A stretch of 64,000 nucleotides of DNA from Anaerotignum lactatifermentans (lineage in GTDB: Bacteria > Bacillota > Clostridia > Lachnospirales > Anaerotignaceae): contig NZ_JACSNY010000004.1 of assembly GCF_016902535.1 (NCBI RefSeq), positions 1 to 64,000 on the forward strand. Direction: 5' to 3'. This document shows, in pieces, positions 42,323-51,006 of the stretch; positions within the stretch are counted from its first letter, which is position 1; each line of letters begins with the position of its first letter. A program made the translations under genes and the position numbers. The notes under the pieces were generated by a model. The model searched no databases and was not told the DNA's origin. It saw only the letters and a list, made by a program, of their open reading frames with translations.

Positions 42323-43498
42323 ATGACATTGGAAGAAAAGGCGCTGCAGCTGCATTATGAAATGCAGGGAAAAATAGAAGTGATTTCCAGAAAACCGGTC
42401 ACCACAAGAGAGGATCTCTCTCTGCTGTATACTCCCGGCGTGGCGGAACCCTGTCGGGTCATCGCCAGGGACGAGGAGGAATCCTTCCGTCTTACCAGAC
42501 GCTCCAATCTGGTGGCGGTAGTTACAGACGGCACAGCGGTGCTGGGACTGGGAGATATCGGCCCGGCGGCTGGGATGCCCGTTATGGAAGGAAAATGCGT
42601 GCTGTTCAAGGAATTTGGCGGCATTGACGCATTTCCTCTGTGCATTGACTCTAAGGATGTGGATACGATCGTGGAAACGGTGCGGCTCCTGTCCAAAAAT
42701 TTTGGCGGCATCAATCTGGAGGACATTTCCGCGCCTCGTTGTTTTGAGATTGAACGGAGATTGAAAGAGGTCTGTGATATTCCTGTGTTCCATGATGACC
42801 AGCATGGCACAGCCATTGTGGTAGCGGCGGCTATGCTCAACGCCATGAAGGTGGCAGGTAAGGAAATGGGGAAAATGAAAATCGTCATCAACGGCGCTGG
42901 GGCGGCCGGCATTGCCATTGGCAAACTGCTGATCCGTATGGGCTTTGGGAATGTGGTGCTTTGTGACATTCATGGCATTATCTGCGAAGGCGATGATGGT
43001 TTGAACCCGGGACAGGAAGAAATCTCCCATATCAGCAATCTAAACAAGGAAAAAGGAACCCTGGCGGATGCTTTGAAGGGGGCGGATGCCTTTGTAGGCG
43101 TGTCCAGACCTCATATGGTGACAAAGGAAATGGTGGCGTCCATGAATCAGGGTATTGTGTTTGCCATGGCAAATCCTGTGCCGGAAATCATGCCGGAGGA
43201 AGCCAAGGCTGGCGGCGCTGTGGTCGTTGGCACGGGGCGTTCTGACTATCCAAACCAGATCAATAATGTGCTGATTTTCCCCGGTATTTTCAAAGGGGCC
43301 TTGGCGGTTCGTGCCAAAGAAATTACGGAATCCATGAAGGTACGGGCAGCCTATGCCATTGCGGCGCTGATTCCCGAGGACAAGCTAACGGCGGAAAATA
43401 TCATTCCTTCCGCATTGGATAAAACTGTTGCGGATGCCGTGGCAAAGGCCGTGGCGGATGTTGCCATAGAGGAAGGCATCGCCCGGATCAAAAAATAA
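42323..43498 (+). CDS. NAD(P)-dependent malic enzyme
   Basis: The 391-residue decarboxylating malate dehydrogenase belongs to the short bacterial MaeB-like class: LYTPGVAEPCR, VVTDGTAVLGLGDIGP, FHDDQHGTAIV with metal ligands, the dinucleotide loop INGAGAAGIAIG, and FAMANPVPEI. It lacks a phosphotransacetylase domain. Coupled to fumarase in an operon it would supply pyruvate and reducing power from malate. Confidence 0.95.
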   Translation: MTLEEKALQLHYEMQGKIEVISRKPVTTREDLSLLYTPGVAEPCRVIARDEEESFRLTRRSNLVAVVTDGTAVLGLGDIGPAAGMPVMEGKCVLFKEFGGIDAFPLCIDSKDVDTIVETVRLLSKNFGGINLEDISAPRCFEIERRLKEVCDIPVFHDDQHGTAIVVAAAMLNAMKVAGKEMGKMKIVINGAGAAGIAIGKLLIRMGFGNVVLCDIHGIICEGDDGLNPGQEEISHISNLNKEKGTLADALKGADAFVGVSRPHMVTKEMVASMNQGIVFAMANPVPEIMPEEAKAGGAVVVGTGRSDYPNQINNVLIFPGIFKGALAVRAKEITESMKVRAAYAIAALIPEDKLTAENIIPSALDKTVADAVAKAVADVAIEEGIARIKK

Positions 43499-43526
43499 CC
43501 GAGTTTTTTCAAAAGTCTTAAAATAA

Positions 43527-43568
43527 AAAACGCTGTTATCCTTACTAAACAAAGGATGACAGCGTTTT
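43527..43568. terminator. Terminator between convergent genes
   Basis: AAAACGCTGTTATCCTT / AAGGATGACAGCGTTTT, an extended stem that can work in both directions. Confidence 0.9.
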
Positions 43569-43584
43569 CGTTTGGAGGCTGGCC

Positions 43585-44046
43585 TTAAAGACCGGCCTCC
43601 CTTTTCTTTTGACAGAGAACATTTTCCAGCAGCGCCGCAAAGGCTTCGTCCTGCTGCGCGGTTCTTTTTTTGATATGGCCGGAGAATCGTTTTTTCTGCC
43701 GCCGCATTTCTTTGGAAAGATGGCGTTCAAAGAGCATACGGTCGATGGTTTCCTGGGTATAAGCAAAGCCGTTGGGGTGAAGGACCACAGCCCCTTTTCC
43801 CAGCAGGAGGGCAGCCAGACCATAGTCGGCGGTAACGCAGATATCCTCTTTTTGCGCCAGGTTGGCCAGCACCAGATCGGCACTGTCGGCACCCTTATCT
43901 ACTGTTTTCACTGTCACAAAAGGCAGGTCATAGGAAAGGATATGGGAAACGTCACAAACCATGGTAACTTCTGTGTGATGGGTATTTGCTTTTTGCAGTA
44001 TGATTTCTTTTACGGGACAGGCGTCCGCGTCTACCAGTATTTTCAT
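43585..44046 (-). CDS. YaiI/YqxD-family protein (DUF188)
   Basis: The 153-residue protein has the DUF188 pattern: KILVDADACPVKE at the start, then CVTADYGLAALLLGKGAVVLHPNG and the FAYTQETIDRML region. The fold relates to PIN-like nucleases, with Asp residues in DADACP and TADYGLA. Function unknown. ATG 44046 lies six bases after AGGAGA, while the in-frame ATG two codons upstream touches the ribosome site. Confidence 0.9.
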   Translation of the reverse strand: MKILVDADACPVKEIILQKANTHHTEVTMVCDVSHILSYDLPFVTVKTVDKGADSADLVLANLAQKEDICVTADYGLAALLLGKGAVVLHPNGFAYTQETIDRMLFERHLSKEMRRQKKRFSGHIKKRTAQQDEAFAALLENVLCQKKREAGL

Positions 44047-44150
44047 GCGCATTCTCCTGAAATGGGCGGAAACACCCTTGTTATTTTTTTATTTCCGGAT
44101 ATAATTTTATAAGGAATCAGAAAAAGAAACAAGCGAAAAAGGTGGAAAAT

Positions 44151-44498
44151 ATGGAACAAAAGAATTTTCCCTGCAAGGGATGCGGGAATGGGTGCTTTTT
44201 GGAAGTGACTTATGAACCGGAGCGCATCTGCGCCATCCAGGGCAACAGCTGCCAGAACGGACGTCGATACGCCGAAGAGCTGCTGCTGTGTCAGGTAGTG
44301 GAAATCAGTCTGCCCACGACAGACGGCAGAACAATTTTGGCCCGCACGGCGGAACCGATCCCTTTAAAAAAGAGAGAAGAATGTCTGAAAGAATGTGAGG
44401 GAATTGTTATGGAAACGCCGGTGATACAGGGAGAAGTGATTCTGTATGACGCGGCGGGAACGGGGGTTTCCCTGATTGCGGCAAAAACCGTGATATAA
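44151..44498 (+). CDS. DUF1667-type Cys-rich protein
   Basis: The 115-residue protein starts EQKNFPCKGCGNGCFLEVTYEP and has ICAIQGNSCQNGRRYAEEL. The CxxCxxxC cluster plus the later Cys is the pattern of DUF1667, usually found beside an anaerobic glycerol-3-phosphate-type or other FAD oxidoreductase. No such partner is adjacent here. ATG 44151 has an AAAAGGTGG site. Confidence 0.8.
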   Translation: MEQKNFPCKGCGNGCFLEVTYEPERICAIQGNSCQNGRRYAEELLLCQVVEISLPTTDGRTILARTAEPIPLKKREECLKECEGIVMETPVIQGEVILYDAAGTGVSLIAAKTVI

Positions 44499-44512
44499 AA
44501 GAAAAAAGAGGG

Positions 44513-44551
44513 TATCCCTCCTGTCGGAAACGAGAGGGGATACCCTTTTTG
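44513..44551. terminator. Terminator between convergent genes
   Basis: GGGTATCCCTC / GAGGGGATACCC with an A-run before and T-run after; it serves both strands. Confidence 0.9.
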
Positions 44552-44557
44552 AGTACA

Positions 44558-45196
44558 TCAATAGCCCAGATCTTCGCCTACCAGAATCACTTTGATCCGG
44601 CCCGCGGGACGGCATACTCTTGTGATAAGTACCTGATTGCAGATACATTCGGCGGAAATGCAGTTGTGGCATCTGCCGGTGGATGCGCAGGGAGTCTTGC
44701 CACGGAAACGCATGCTGTTGACGGGAGCGGCATAACCCCGGACACGTTTTACAGCGGCATCTACGTCTTTTGCGACCTTGTTCATACCGCAGATGACGAT
44801 AACATTTTTAGGACCGAAGCAGATAGCGGCCAGACGGTTGCCGGTACCGTCGATGTTTACCAGAATACCTTCCTCGGAAATGGCATTGGTGCTGGTAAGG
44901 AAGTAGTCCGCCAGCAGACCCTGTCTGTGGAGAGCGGCTACCTCTTCCGGTGTTTTGCCCAGGTCTCTGTCGATAACCTCATAATCTCTTTCGTGAAGAG
45001 CTTTTGTCAGGCCCATATCCCGGATGGTCATAGAACCGCCCCAGGAAACGGAGCTTTTTTCGGGGATCAAAGAAAGGGCTTTTTCCAGCGCTTCCGCCGC
45101 TGTGGGACAGTAATAAGCCTCAAAGTGGCGGTTATTCAGATTTTCAACCAGAGTTTTGCCCAGTAATTCGTTGCGGATCTCTTTCGGTGTAGCCAT
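44558..45196 (-). CDS. LUD-domain protein (lactate utilisation-type)
   Basis: The 212-residue protein has the LUD (DUF162) pattern: RNELLGKTLVENLNNRHFEAYYC, SVSWGGSMTIRDMGL, and the SEEGILVNIDGTGNRLAAICFGPKNVIVICG core. A C-terminal C-x5-C-x2-C cluster (CASTGRCHNC...CIC) is typical of the stand-alone subfamily. It is related to LutC/LutB, but no lactate gene lies nearby. The ATG 45196 has AAGGAGATATGTATC before it. A much longer frame-open N-terminal extension is rejected: it has no start signal and no homology. Confidence 0.85.
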   Translation of the reverse strand: MATPKEIRNELLGKTLVENLNNRHFEAYYCPTAAEALEKALSLIPEKSSVSWGGSMTIRDMGLTKALHERDYEVIDRDLGKTPEEVAALHRQGLLADYFLTSTNAISEEGILVNIDGTGNRLAAICFGPKNVIVICGMNKVAKDVDAAVKRVRGYAAPVNSMRFRGKTPCASTGRCHNCISAECICNQVLITRVCRPAGRIKVILVGEDLGY

Positions 45197-45357
45197 GATA
45201 CATATCTCCTTTCTTTTGTAAACAAAATCAATCAATCTTATTTTATCACAAAGAAAACAGATGGGATAGAATTTTTTGGAACAGGGAACTGTTTTTCTTG
45301 CAAAAATCAGGCGCAGTAGGTAAGATGTATACATAGGAAAACGGAAAGAGGGGTAGT

Positions 45358-46155
45358 ATGGCAAAACGGATCGAAAGCCCGCAGAATAAGCTGGTAAAAA
45401 GAATACATGGATATAAACTACGCAAAAACAGAGAAAAGGATCAGATTTTTGTGGCGGAGGGACTGCGCTTTGTGGCGGAAATCCCGGGAGACTGGCCGGT
45501 AGAGTGCTATGTGGTTTCAGATGCTTTTGCGCAGACAGAAAACATATCCTCTCTGGAAAAGCGGGCGGAGGTCTACGTAGTGCCGGACAATTTGTTTGAG
45601 ACTCTTTCGGAGACGGAAAATCCGCAGGGGATTCTGGCAGTCTGTGGCAGGAAGGAAACGGAAATCGAGGTGTTTCTGGAAAAGAAAAATGCCTTTTTTC
45701 TGCTGGCGGAGGAAATGAACGATCCCGGAAATCTGGGGACTGTGATCCGGACGGCTGACGCCTGCGGCGTGGACGCGGTATTTCTGTCCAAGGGCAGTGT
45801 GGATCTGTACCATCCCAAAACACTGCGGGCTACTATGGGTTCCGTGTTCCATGTGCCTGTGATACAGAATGTGTCATTGGAAGAAACGGCACAGCTGTTA
45901 AGAGCCAGAGGCATTCCTCTGTATGCCGCGCATCTGAAGGGCAGACAGTATCCTTACAGCCTGAATCTGCGGCGGGCCTGCGCTTTTCTTATTGGCAACG
46001 AAGCCAGAGGCCTTTCCGAAGAGGCGGCGGCCCTCTGTGACAGCTACGTTAAGATCCCTATGCCGGGACAGGCGGAATCTTTAAATGTTTCTGTGGCGGC
46101 AGGGGTCCTGCTTTATGAAGTGGTGCGCCAGCGGCTCATCCCCAGACAAAATTGA
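45358..46155 (+). CDS. TrmH/SpoU-type RNA 2'-O-ribose methyltransferase
   Basis: The 265-residue protein has a small N-terminal RNA-binding part (IESPQNKLVKRIHGYKLRKNREK) and the trefoil-knot SPOUT domain: NDPGNLGTVIRTADACGVDAVFL, LIGNEARGLSEEA and IPMPGQAESLNVSVAAGVLLYE. The target is rRNA or tRNA. It is the single gene before a strong hairpin. Confidence 0.9.
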   Translation: MAKRIESPQNKLVKRIHGYKLRKNREKDQIFVAEGLRFVAEIPGDWPVECYVVSDAFAQTENISSLEKRAEVYVVPDNLFETLSETENPQGILAVCGRKETEIEVFLEKKNAFFLLAEEMNDPGNLGTVIRTADACGVDAVFLSKGSVDLYHPKTLRATMGSVFHVPVIQNVSLEETAQLLRARGIPLYAAHLKGRQYPYSLNLRRACAFLIGNEARGLSEEAAALCDSYVKIPMPGQAESLNVSVAAGVLLYEVVRQRLIPRQN

Positions 46156-46159
46156 AGCC

Positions 46160-46189
46160 ATTCCCCGGCGCCGCCGGGGATTTTTTTTT
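46160..46189 (+). terminator. GC-rich terminator
   Basis: TCCCCGGC / GCCGGGGA around a GCC loop, followed by nine T. Confidence 0.95.
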
Positions 46190-46270
46190 ACCGGACCGGG
46201 AGAAGCTATGGCGGTACGGCCTTTTTTCGTGTATAATAAAATATTAAGACAACAGAAAGGACGAACGTTT

Positions 46271-47215
46271 ATGAAATATATCAACGAATTGAGAGAAGGG
46301 GAGAATATCATAGAGCATTATCTGTGCAAGAGCAGACAGTCTATGAAATCCCGCAACGGAAAGACCTATCTTTCCTTGAAGCTGCAGGACAAGACCGGCA
46401 TTGTGGATGCCAAGGTATGGGAACTGAATAATGACATTCAGAGTTTTCAGGAAAATGATTTTATCAAGGTAGATGCCTTTGTAACTACTTTTAATAACGA
46501 TTTGCAGCTGAATGTAAAACGCATTCGCCGCAGCCGGGAAGGAGAATACGATCCGGCGGACTATATTCCCAGCACGGAAAAAAATATTGAGGAAATGTAC
46601 CAGCAGCTGATGGCCTATATCAAAACCATCAAAAGCCCGTATATTAAAAAAATGCTGGAGGAGATCTTCCTGCGTCACCCCGTCATCAGCAAGGAATTTA
46701 AGTATCATTCTGCGGCAAAAGCCATGCACCACAGCTATCGGGGCGGTCTGGTGGAGCATACCCTTTCCGTGACGCAGCTTTGTGAATTTCTGGCACCCAG
46801 ATACCGTTTTGTGGATCGGGATATTCTGATCGCTTCCGCCATGTTGCATGATGTGGGTAAGGTCATGGAACTTTCCGATTTTCCTGTGAATGATTATACG
46901 GACGATGGTCAGCTTTTGGGCCATTTGATGATTGGAGCGGAACTGATTGCCGATACGGCGGCGAAGATCGAGGGTTTCCCCAAACGTCTGGAGACCCTGC
47001 TGAAGCATTGTATGATTTCCCATCATGGAGAATTTGAGTACGGCTCTCCCAAACTGCCCTCTACCATTGAAGCGTTCCTGCTGCACTGCGCTGATAATTT
47101 GGACGCGAAAACAAATATGATTGAGGATATGCTGGCAGCGGACCATACACCGGGACACTGGGTAGGCTATCACCGGATGCTCCAGCGGAATCTGTGCCGG
47201 TCTGATTATGAATAA
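46271..47215 (+). CDS. yhaM: 3'-5' exoribonuclease YhaM-family
   Basis: The 314-residue protein joins an N-terminal OB-fold (about 1-100, KTYLSLKLQDKTGIVDAKVWELNND) with an HD hydrolase domain: AMHHSYRGGLVEHTLSV, AMLHDVGKV and HHGEFEYGSP. YhaM-type enzymes trim RNA and single-stranded DNA from the 3' end. ATG 46271 has AAAGGACGAACG. It overlaps the next gene by 8 nt (ATGAATAA), so that gene is coupled. Confidence 0.9.
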   Translation: MKYINELREGENIIEHYLCKSRQSMKSRNGKTYLSLKLQDKTGIVDAKVWELNNDIQSFQENDFIKVDAFVTTFNNDLQLNVKRIRRSREGEYDPADYIPSTEKNIEEMYQQLMAYIKTIKSPYIKKMLEEIFLRHPVISKEFKYHSAAKAMHHSYRGGLVEHTLSVTQLCEFLAPRYRFVDRDILIASAMLHDVGKVMELSDFPVNDYTDDGQLLGHLMIGAELIADTAAKIEGFPKRLETLLKHCMISHHGEFEYGSPKLPSTIEAFLLHCADNLDAKTNMIEDMLAADHTPGHWVGYHRMLQRNLCRSDYE

Positions 47216-47516
47216 GCTGGAAGAAAAGGGGACACTTTCGGCACATGAGCTGAATAAATACGCCTATTGTCCCTATCAGTGGTACTTTGAGAAAAAATAC
47301 GGCAGGAAAGAATTGCGCAGGCTGTACGTGGAGCGTAATGAAAAACTGGGGCTGGAGGACGCCATTGGGAGTCATTTCCGAAGAGGAGAGGCCTTCCATG
47401 ATGAAAATTACCGGGGCTATCGTTTCCGGCGGAAAATCCGGCGTATCCTGGCAGCCGCTGCGGCAGTTTGTCTTTTGCTCCTGTGCGTTTTGGCGGTGAA
47501 ATATGGTTGGATTTGA
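47208..47516 (+). CDS. N-terminal half of a split Cas4/RecB-like nuclease, membrane-anchored
   Basis: The 102-residue protein starts in the YhaM stop. Its first half carries LSAHELNKYAYCPYQWYFEKKYG, which resembles the start of Cas4/Dna2-type proteins including the first cluster cysteine, and GSHFRRGEAFHDENY, resembling motif I of RecB-type nucleases (GxxxH). The C-terminus is a membrane helix (about 80-102). It then ends, and the rest of the nuclease (DxK core, three further Cys) is in the gene overlapping it by 14 nt. The two chains probably work together. The split may be ancestral, as both have a membrane segment at the junction. Confidence 0.6.
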   Translation: MNKLEEKGTLSAHELNKYAYCPYQWYFEKKYGRKELRRLYVERNEKLGLEDAIGSHFRRGEAFHDENYRGYRFRRKIRRILAAAAAVCLLLLCVLAVKYGWI

Positions 47517-48105
47517 AGAATGGTTTTCTGCTTTGAGATGGACTGATTTCCTGACTGTCGGGATTTTGCTGGCAGTGTTCCTGCTCCTTGCCTTTCGTCT
47601 GCGCCGGCCGGCGCTTATGAAAATGCCTTTGGCGGATCGGACCAGAGGGCTGGTGCTCATTTATGCGGACCAGAAACAGGAGGGCAGAGCTGATTTTGGA
47701 AAACTGCTTTATTCCGGGAAATACGATCTGCGGGGAAAACCGGACTATGTATTCCGCCGCAGGTTTGGAAGGGCCATTATTCCGGTAGAGATCAAAAGCG
47801 GCAGAATTGGTCAGGAGGAGGTCCCCCACAGAGGGGATTTGCTACAGCTGTATGCCTATTTCCTGCTGTTGGAGGATGTCTTTGGACGGCGGCCGAAATA
47901 TGGGTGGCTGGAATATCAGGATAGTATATTTTTTGTGCGCAATACCTCATCCGCCAGACGGGAGGCTTTGGGCACCATGAAGGAAATGCGGCAGATGCTG
48001 GCAACAGGCAAAGGAACGCCCCGGGCGGAATTTGCCGTCTGCCGCTACTGTGTCTGCAACGGCACAGTATGCCCTTACGCGAAGAATACATTGACGGAGG
48101 AATAG
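47503..48105 (+). CDS. C-terminal half of a split Cas4/RecB-like nuclease, membrane-anchored
   Basis: The 200-residue protein starts with a membrane helix (about 14-32). A PD-(D/E)XK core follows: LRGKPDYVFRRRF (Asp), IIPVEIKSGRI (ExK) and GDLLQLYAYFLLLE (QxxxY). It ends with CRYCVCNGTVCPYA, a Cys set like the C-terminal part of the Cas4 4Fe-4S site. With the first Cys and His motif on the upstream gene, all parts of a Cas4-like nuclease are present in two chains. No CRISPR repeat or cas gene is in the window, so a role in general DNA handling at the membrane is more likely. Confidence 0.7.
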   Translation: MVGFEEWFSALRWTDFLTVGILLAVFLLLAFRLRRPALMKMPLADRTRGLVLIYADQKQEGRADFGKLLYSGKYDLRGKPDYVFRRRFGRAIIPVEIKSGRIGQEEVPHRGDLLQLYAYFLLLEDVFGRRPKYGWLEYQDSIFFVRNTSSARREALGTMKEMRQMLATGKGTPRAEFAVCRYCVCNGTVCPYAKNTLTEE

Positions 48106-48106
48106 T

Positions 48107-49471
48107 ATGGAACTTCCTGTACAGAAAAATCAAGAATATGAGATCAATATAGAGGATCTGGGAAATAATGGGGAAGGCATTGGCCGTATAGACGGATATA
48201 CGGTTTTTGTGGAAGGAGCCCTGCCCGGGGAACGGGTCAGGGTGCTGATCGTAAAGACGAAAAAGCACTATGGTTATGGGAAGCTCCGGGAGATTTTAAT
48301 GCCTTCGCCGGATCGTGTAGCGCCGGCCTGTCCCGTAGCGGCACGGTGCGGCGGATGCCAGCTCCAGCATCTTTCTTATGAGGCCCAGTTGAGATTTAAA
48401 ACGAAAAAGGTCAGGGATCATCTGGAAAGGATCGGTGGGTTTTCCGGTGTGGAGGTTCTGCCGGCGCTGGGAATGGAAGACCCCTGGCGGTATCGAAACA
48501 AGGCCCAGTTTCCGGTAGGCGGCAAAACGGGGGAGCCGGAAATAGGATTTTACGCAAAAAGAAGTCATCGTATTATTGATACGCCGGTCTGTATGCTGCA
48601 AAATGAAGTCAATGACCGGATCGTGAAAATTGTGCGGACATTTCTGGCGGAGTTTGAACTTCCTCTTTATGACGAAACCATACATCGCGGTCTGGTGCGC
48701 CATATCCTGACTCGTATCGGCAGACACACAGGAGAAATTATGGTCTGTCTGGTGGTGAATGGGAAAAAACTGCCGCACAGCGATGTACTGGTGGAACGCC
48801 TGCGATCTGTGGAGGGAATGACTTCCATTGTTTTGAATGTAAATACGGCTCAGAACAATGTGATTTTGGGCAGTGAGATTCATGTGCTTTGGGGAAAAGA
48901 ATACATTACGGATACCATTGGAACTGTAGAATTTGAGATCTCGCCCCTTTCCTTTTATCAGGTCAATCCTGTACAGACCAGAGTACTGTACCAGACCGCG
49001 CTGGATTTCGCGGATTTGGACGGTTCGGAAACGGTGCTGGACCTGTACTGCGGCATTGGTACCATTTCGCTCTTTTTTGCCCGGAAGGCGAAAAAAGTTT
49101 TTGGGGTGGAGATCGTACCCCAGGCCATTGCGGATGCCAAAAGAAACGCGGCCCAAAACAACATAGAAAACGCCTTTTTCCAGGCAGGCGCGGCGGAGGA
49201 AGTCATTCCGAGACTGTATCAGACAGAAGGGATACAGGCGGATGTGGTCGTTGTGGACCCGCCCAGAAAAGGCTGCGACCAGAGACTGCTGGAGACAATT
49301 CTGGAGATTGGCCCCAAAAAGCTGGTCTATGTTTCCTGTGATTCCGCTACGCTGGCCAGAGATTTAGCCTATCTTTGTCCGAAGGGATACCGCATCGAAA
49401 AGGTGCAGGTGGTGGATCAGTTCCCTTGGACGGTGCATGTAGAATCTGTGGCCCTCTTATCCAGGGAATAA
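48107..49471 (+). CDS. rlmD: 23S rRNA (uracil-5-)-methyltransferase, RlmD/RumA-type
   Basis: The 454-residue protein has an N-terminal TRAM domain (IEDLGNNGEGIGRIDGYTVFVEGALPGE), an iron-sulfur site with CPVAARCGGCQLQH, and the methyltransferase core: LDLYCGIGTISLF, VVDPPRKGCD and YVSCDSATLARDL with the catalytic Cys. It methylates a uracil in 23S rRNA. RlmCD-type relatives may modify two positions. It starts 1 nt after the Cas4-like half. Confidence 0.9.
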   Translation: MELPVQKNQEYEINIEDLGNNGEGIGRIDGYTVFVEGALPGERVRVLIVKTKKHYGYGKLREILMPSPDRVAPACPVAARCGGCQLQHLSYEAQLRFKTKKVRDHLERIGGFSGVEVLPALGMEDPWRYRNKAQFPVGGKTGEPEIGFYAKRSHRIIDTPVCMLQNEVNDRIVKIVRTFLAEFELPLYDETIHRGLVRHILTRIGRHTGEIMVCLVVNGKKLPHSDVLVERLRSVEGMTSIVLNVNTAQNNVILGSEIHVLWGKEYITDTIGTVEFEISPLSFYQVNPVQTRVLYQTALDFADLDGSETVLDLYCGIGTISLFFARKAKKVFGVEIVPQAIADAKRNAAQNNIENAFFQAGAAEEVIPRLYQTEGIQADVVVVDPPRKGCDQRLLETILEIGPKKLVYVSCDSATLARDLAYLCPKGYRIEKVQVVDQFPWTVHVESVALLSRE

Positions 49472-49513
49472 CATTACGGAGGTAAAATGGAAGGAATGTT
49501 TTTTGGGTTTTAG

Positions 49514-49891
49514 ATGTTCTGCTCTGTATTGCTCCTTCCCGGAACTATGGTGTTTTTTGGGCGGTGGTTTTTGCGCCGTCCGCCGCAAAACATCAACGCT
49601 GTATTCGGATACCGGACAAAAATGTCCATGAAAAACAAAGAAACCTGGGCCTTTGCCCATAAATACTGCGGCAGATTATGGTATCGGTGGGGAAAGGTGT
49701 TATTAGTTTTGTCTTTTTTTGCCATGCTGGCAGTCATATGGAAATCTGTGAATACCATAGGTCTTGCAGGCGGCATTCTCTGTGCCGTCCAGCTGGTTTT
49801 CCTTGTAGGCGTTGTGTTTCCTACAGAAAAAGCGTTAAAAAATACTTTTGATGCAAAAGGAAGCCGACGGGACAAATCCATAGGGGAATAA
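49514..49891 (+). CDS. SdpI-like membrane protein with in-frame stop after a strong start
   Basis: The 125-residue protein carries the SdpI family core: RRPPQNINAVFGYRTKMSMKNKETWAFAHKYCG, followed by two hydrophobic helices. SdpI proteins confer immunity to the SdpC toxin in Bacillus. An ATG at 49487 with a GGAGG site lies in the same frame: it reads MEGMFFGF, then TAG (49511-49513), then the ATG at 49514. So the natural N-terminus may be nine codons longer but broken by one amber codon. Re-initiation at 49514 could still make protein. Confidence 0.75.
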   Translation: MFCSVLLLPGTMVFFGRWFLRRPPQNINAVFGYRTKMSMKNKETWAFAHKYCGRLWYRWGKVLLVLSFFAMLAVIWKSVNTIGLAGGILCAVQLVFLVGVVFPTEKALKNTFDAKGSRRDKSIGE

Positions 49892-49892
49892 G

Positions 49893-49935
49893 AAACAGCA
49901 CGAATGCAGTCATAAGCTGGACCGTGCTGTTTTTA
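49893..49935 (+). terminator. Rho-independent terminator
   Basis: AACAGCACG / CGTGCTGTT with a 20-nt loop and T-run. Confidence 0.85.
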
Positions 49936-50025
49936 TGCGGAAAGAAGAAAGAACTGTTGTCTTTTCCAAATCTGGAAGGGGAGACAGCTCTTTTTTTGTT
50001 CCATAAGGTATTTGGTTTTTTGCCT

Positions 50026-50982
50026 TTACAGGGATTTCATCTCTTTCAGAACCTGTTTTTTTTCGGGGATACTGGGAATACCGCCGGGTTTTTCCGTGGA
50101 GAGGCTGGCGGCGGTGACCGCGAAACGGCCTATATATGCCAGATCCTCTTCTGTCAGATGGCAGATGGGCTTATCCAGCTCCAGAAAACGGGAGAGGGCG
50201 CTGCCGCCGAAAATATCTCCCGCGCCGGTAGTGTCTACGGGATGTACACTGGGGCCGGGAATATGGATGTTTGCATGGGCCGTTTTCAAATAACAGCCCT
50301 TAGGGCCCAGAGTTACCATGGCCAGAGAAACACCGTGTTCCAGTAAGAGTTTTTCCGCGCCTTCCTCTGGGGAACAGCGCCAGAGAAAATCAACTTCATC
50401 ATCACTGATTTTTACGATGTCCGCCTGAGACAGACTCCATAATATTTGTTCCGCCGCCTCCTGTTCACTTTTCCAAAGAGGTTTTCTTAAATTAGGGTCG
50501 CAGGTAATGAGTTTTCCCTGGGCTTTGGCATAGGCGATGGCCTTTTGGGTAGCGGTACGGATCGGTTCATCTGTCAGACTCAGTGTGCCAAAATGGAAGA
50601 TTTTGGCCTCGTCGATCAGGGTACGGTTTACTTCCTCCCAGGACAGCTGCGTATCGGCGCCGGGTTTTCTGGCAAAGGAAAAGGTACGTTCACCGTTCCC
50701 ATCCAGGGTGACAAAGGCCAATGTGGTGAAGTAACGGGAATCCATGGAAATGCCTTTTGTCTCAATGCCTGCTTTTTTTATGGTATCTGCCAGCAGGCGG
50801 CCGAAAGCGTCTTCTCCTACCTTGCCTAAAAAAGCGGTTTTTTTGCCATAAGCGCTTAAAGTTGCCAGAAAATTCCCCGGAGCGCCGCCGGGATGGGCTA
50901 CCATGGTGGGATACCCATCGGCATCTGTTAAGCTGGTGGAAAAATCTATGAGCAGTTCACCCAAAGCCACGACATCATACAT
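50026..50982 (-). CDS. PfkB-family fructokinase-like kinase
   Basis: The 318-residue protein is of the fructokinase type: VVALGELLIDF at the start, GGAPGNFLATLSAYGKKTAFLGKVGEDAFG, CDPNLRKPLWKS, and the anion-hole DTTGAGDIFGG with catalytic Asp. It lies 24 nt downstream of a lyxose-isomerase-type gene on the same strand, suggesting mannose or lyxose is isomerised to fructose or xylulose and then phosphorylated. Confidence 0.85.
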   Translation of the reverse strand: MYDVVALGELLIDFSTSLTDADGYPTMVAHPGGAPGNFLATLSAYGKKTAFLGKVGEDAFGRLLADTIKKAGIETKGISMDSRYFTTLAFVTLDGNGERTFSFARKPGADTQLSWEEVNRTLIDEAKIFHFGTLSLTDEPIRTATQKAIAYAKAQGKLITCDPNLRKPLWKSEQEAAEQILWSLSQADIVKISDDEVDFLWRCSPEEGAEKLLLEHGVSLAMVTLGPKGCYLKTAHANIHIPGPSVHPVDTTGAGDIFGGSALSRFLELDKPICHLTEEDLAYIGRFAVTAASLSTEKPGGIPSIPEKKQVLKEMKSL

Positions 50983-51006
50983 AAAAAGAACCTCCTTTGC
51001 CTGAAT

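Noticed and set aside
44558-45823. A 421-residue LUD protein with a long N-terminal extension
   Set aside because: The extension is Pro/Ser/Arg-rich, crosses the divergent gene, and the ATG at 45196 has a strong ribosome site.
47208-48105. A CRISPR-Cas system, because of the Cas4-like motifs
   Set aside because: No repeat-spacer array and no other cas gene is visible anywhere in the window.
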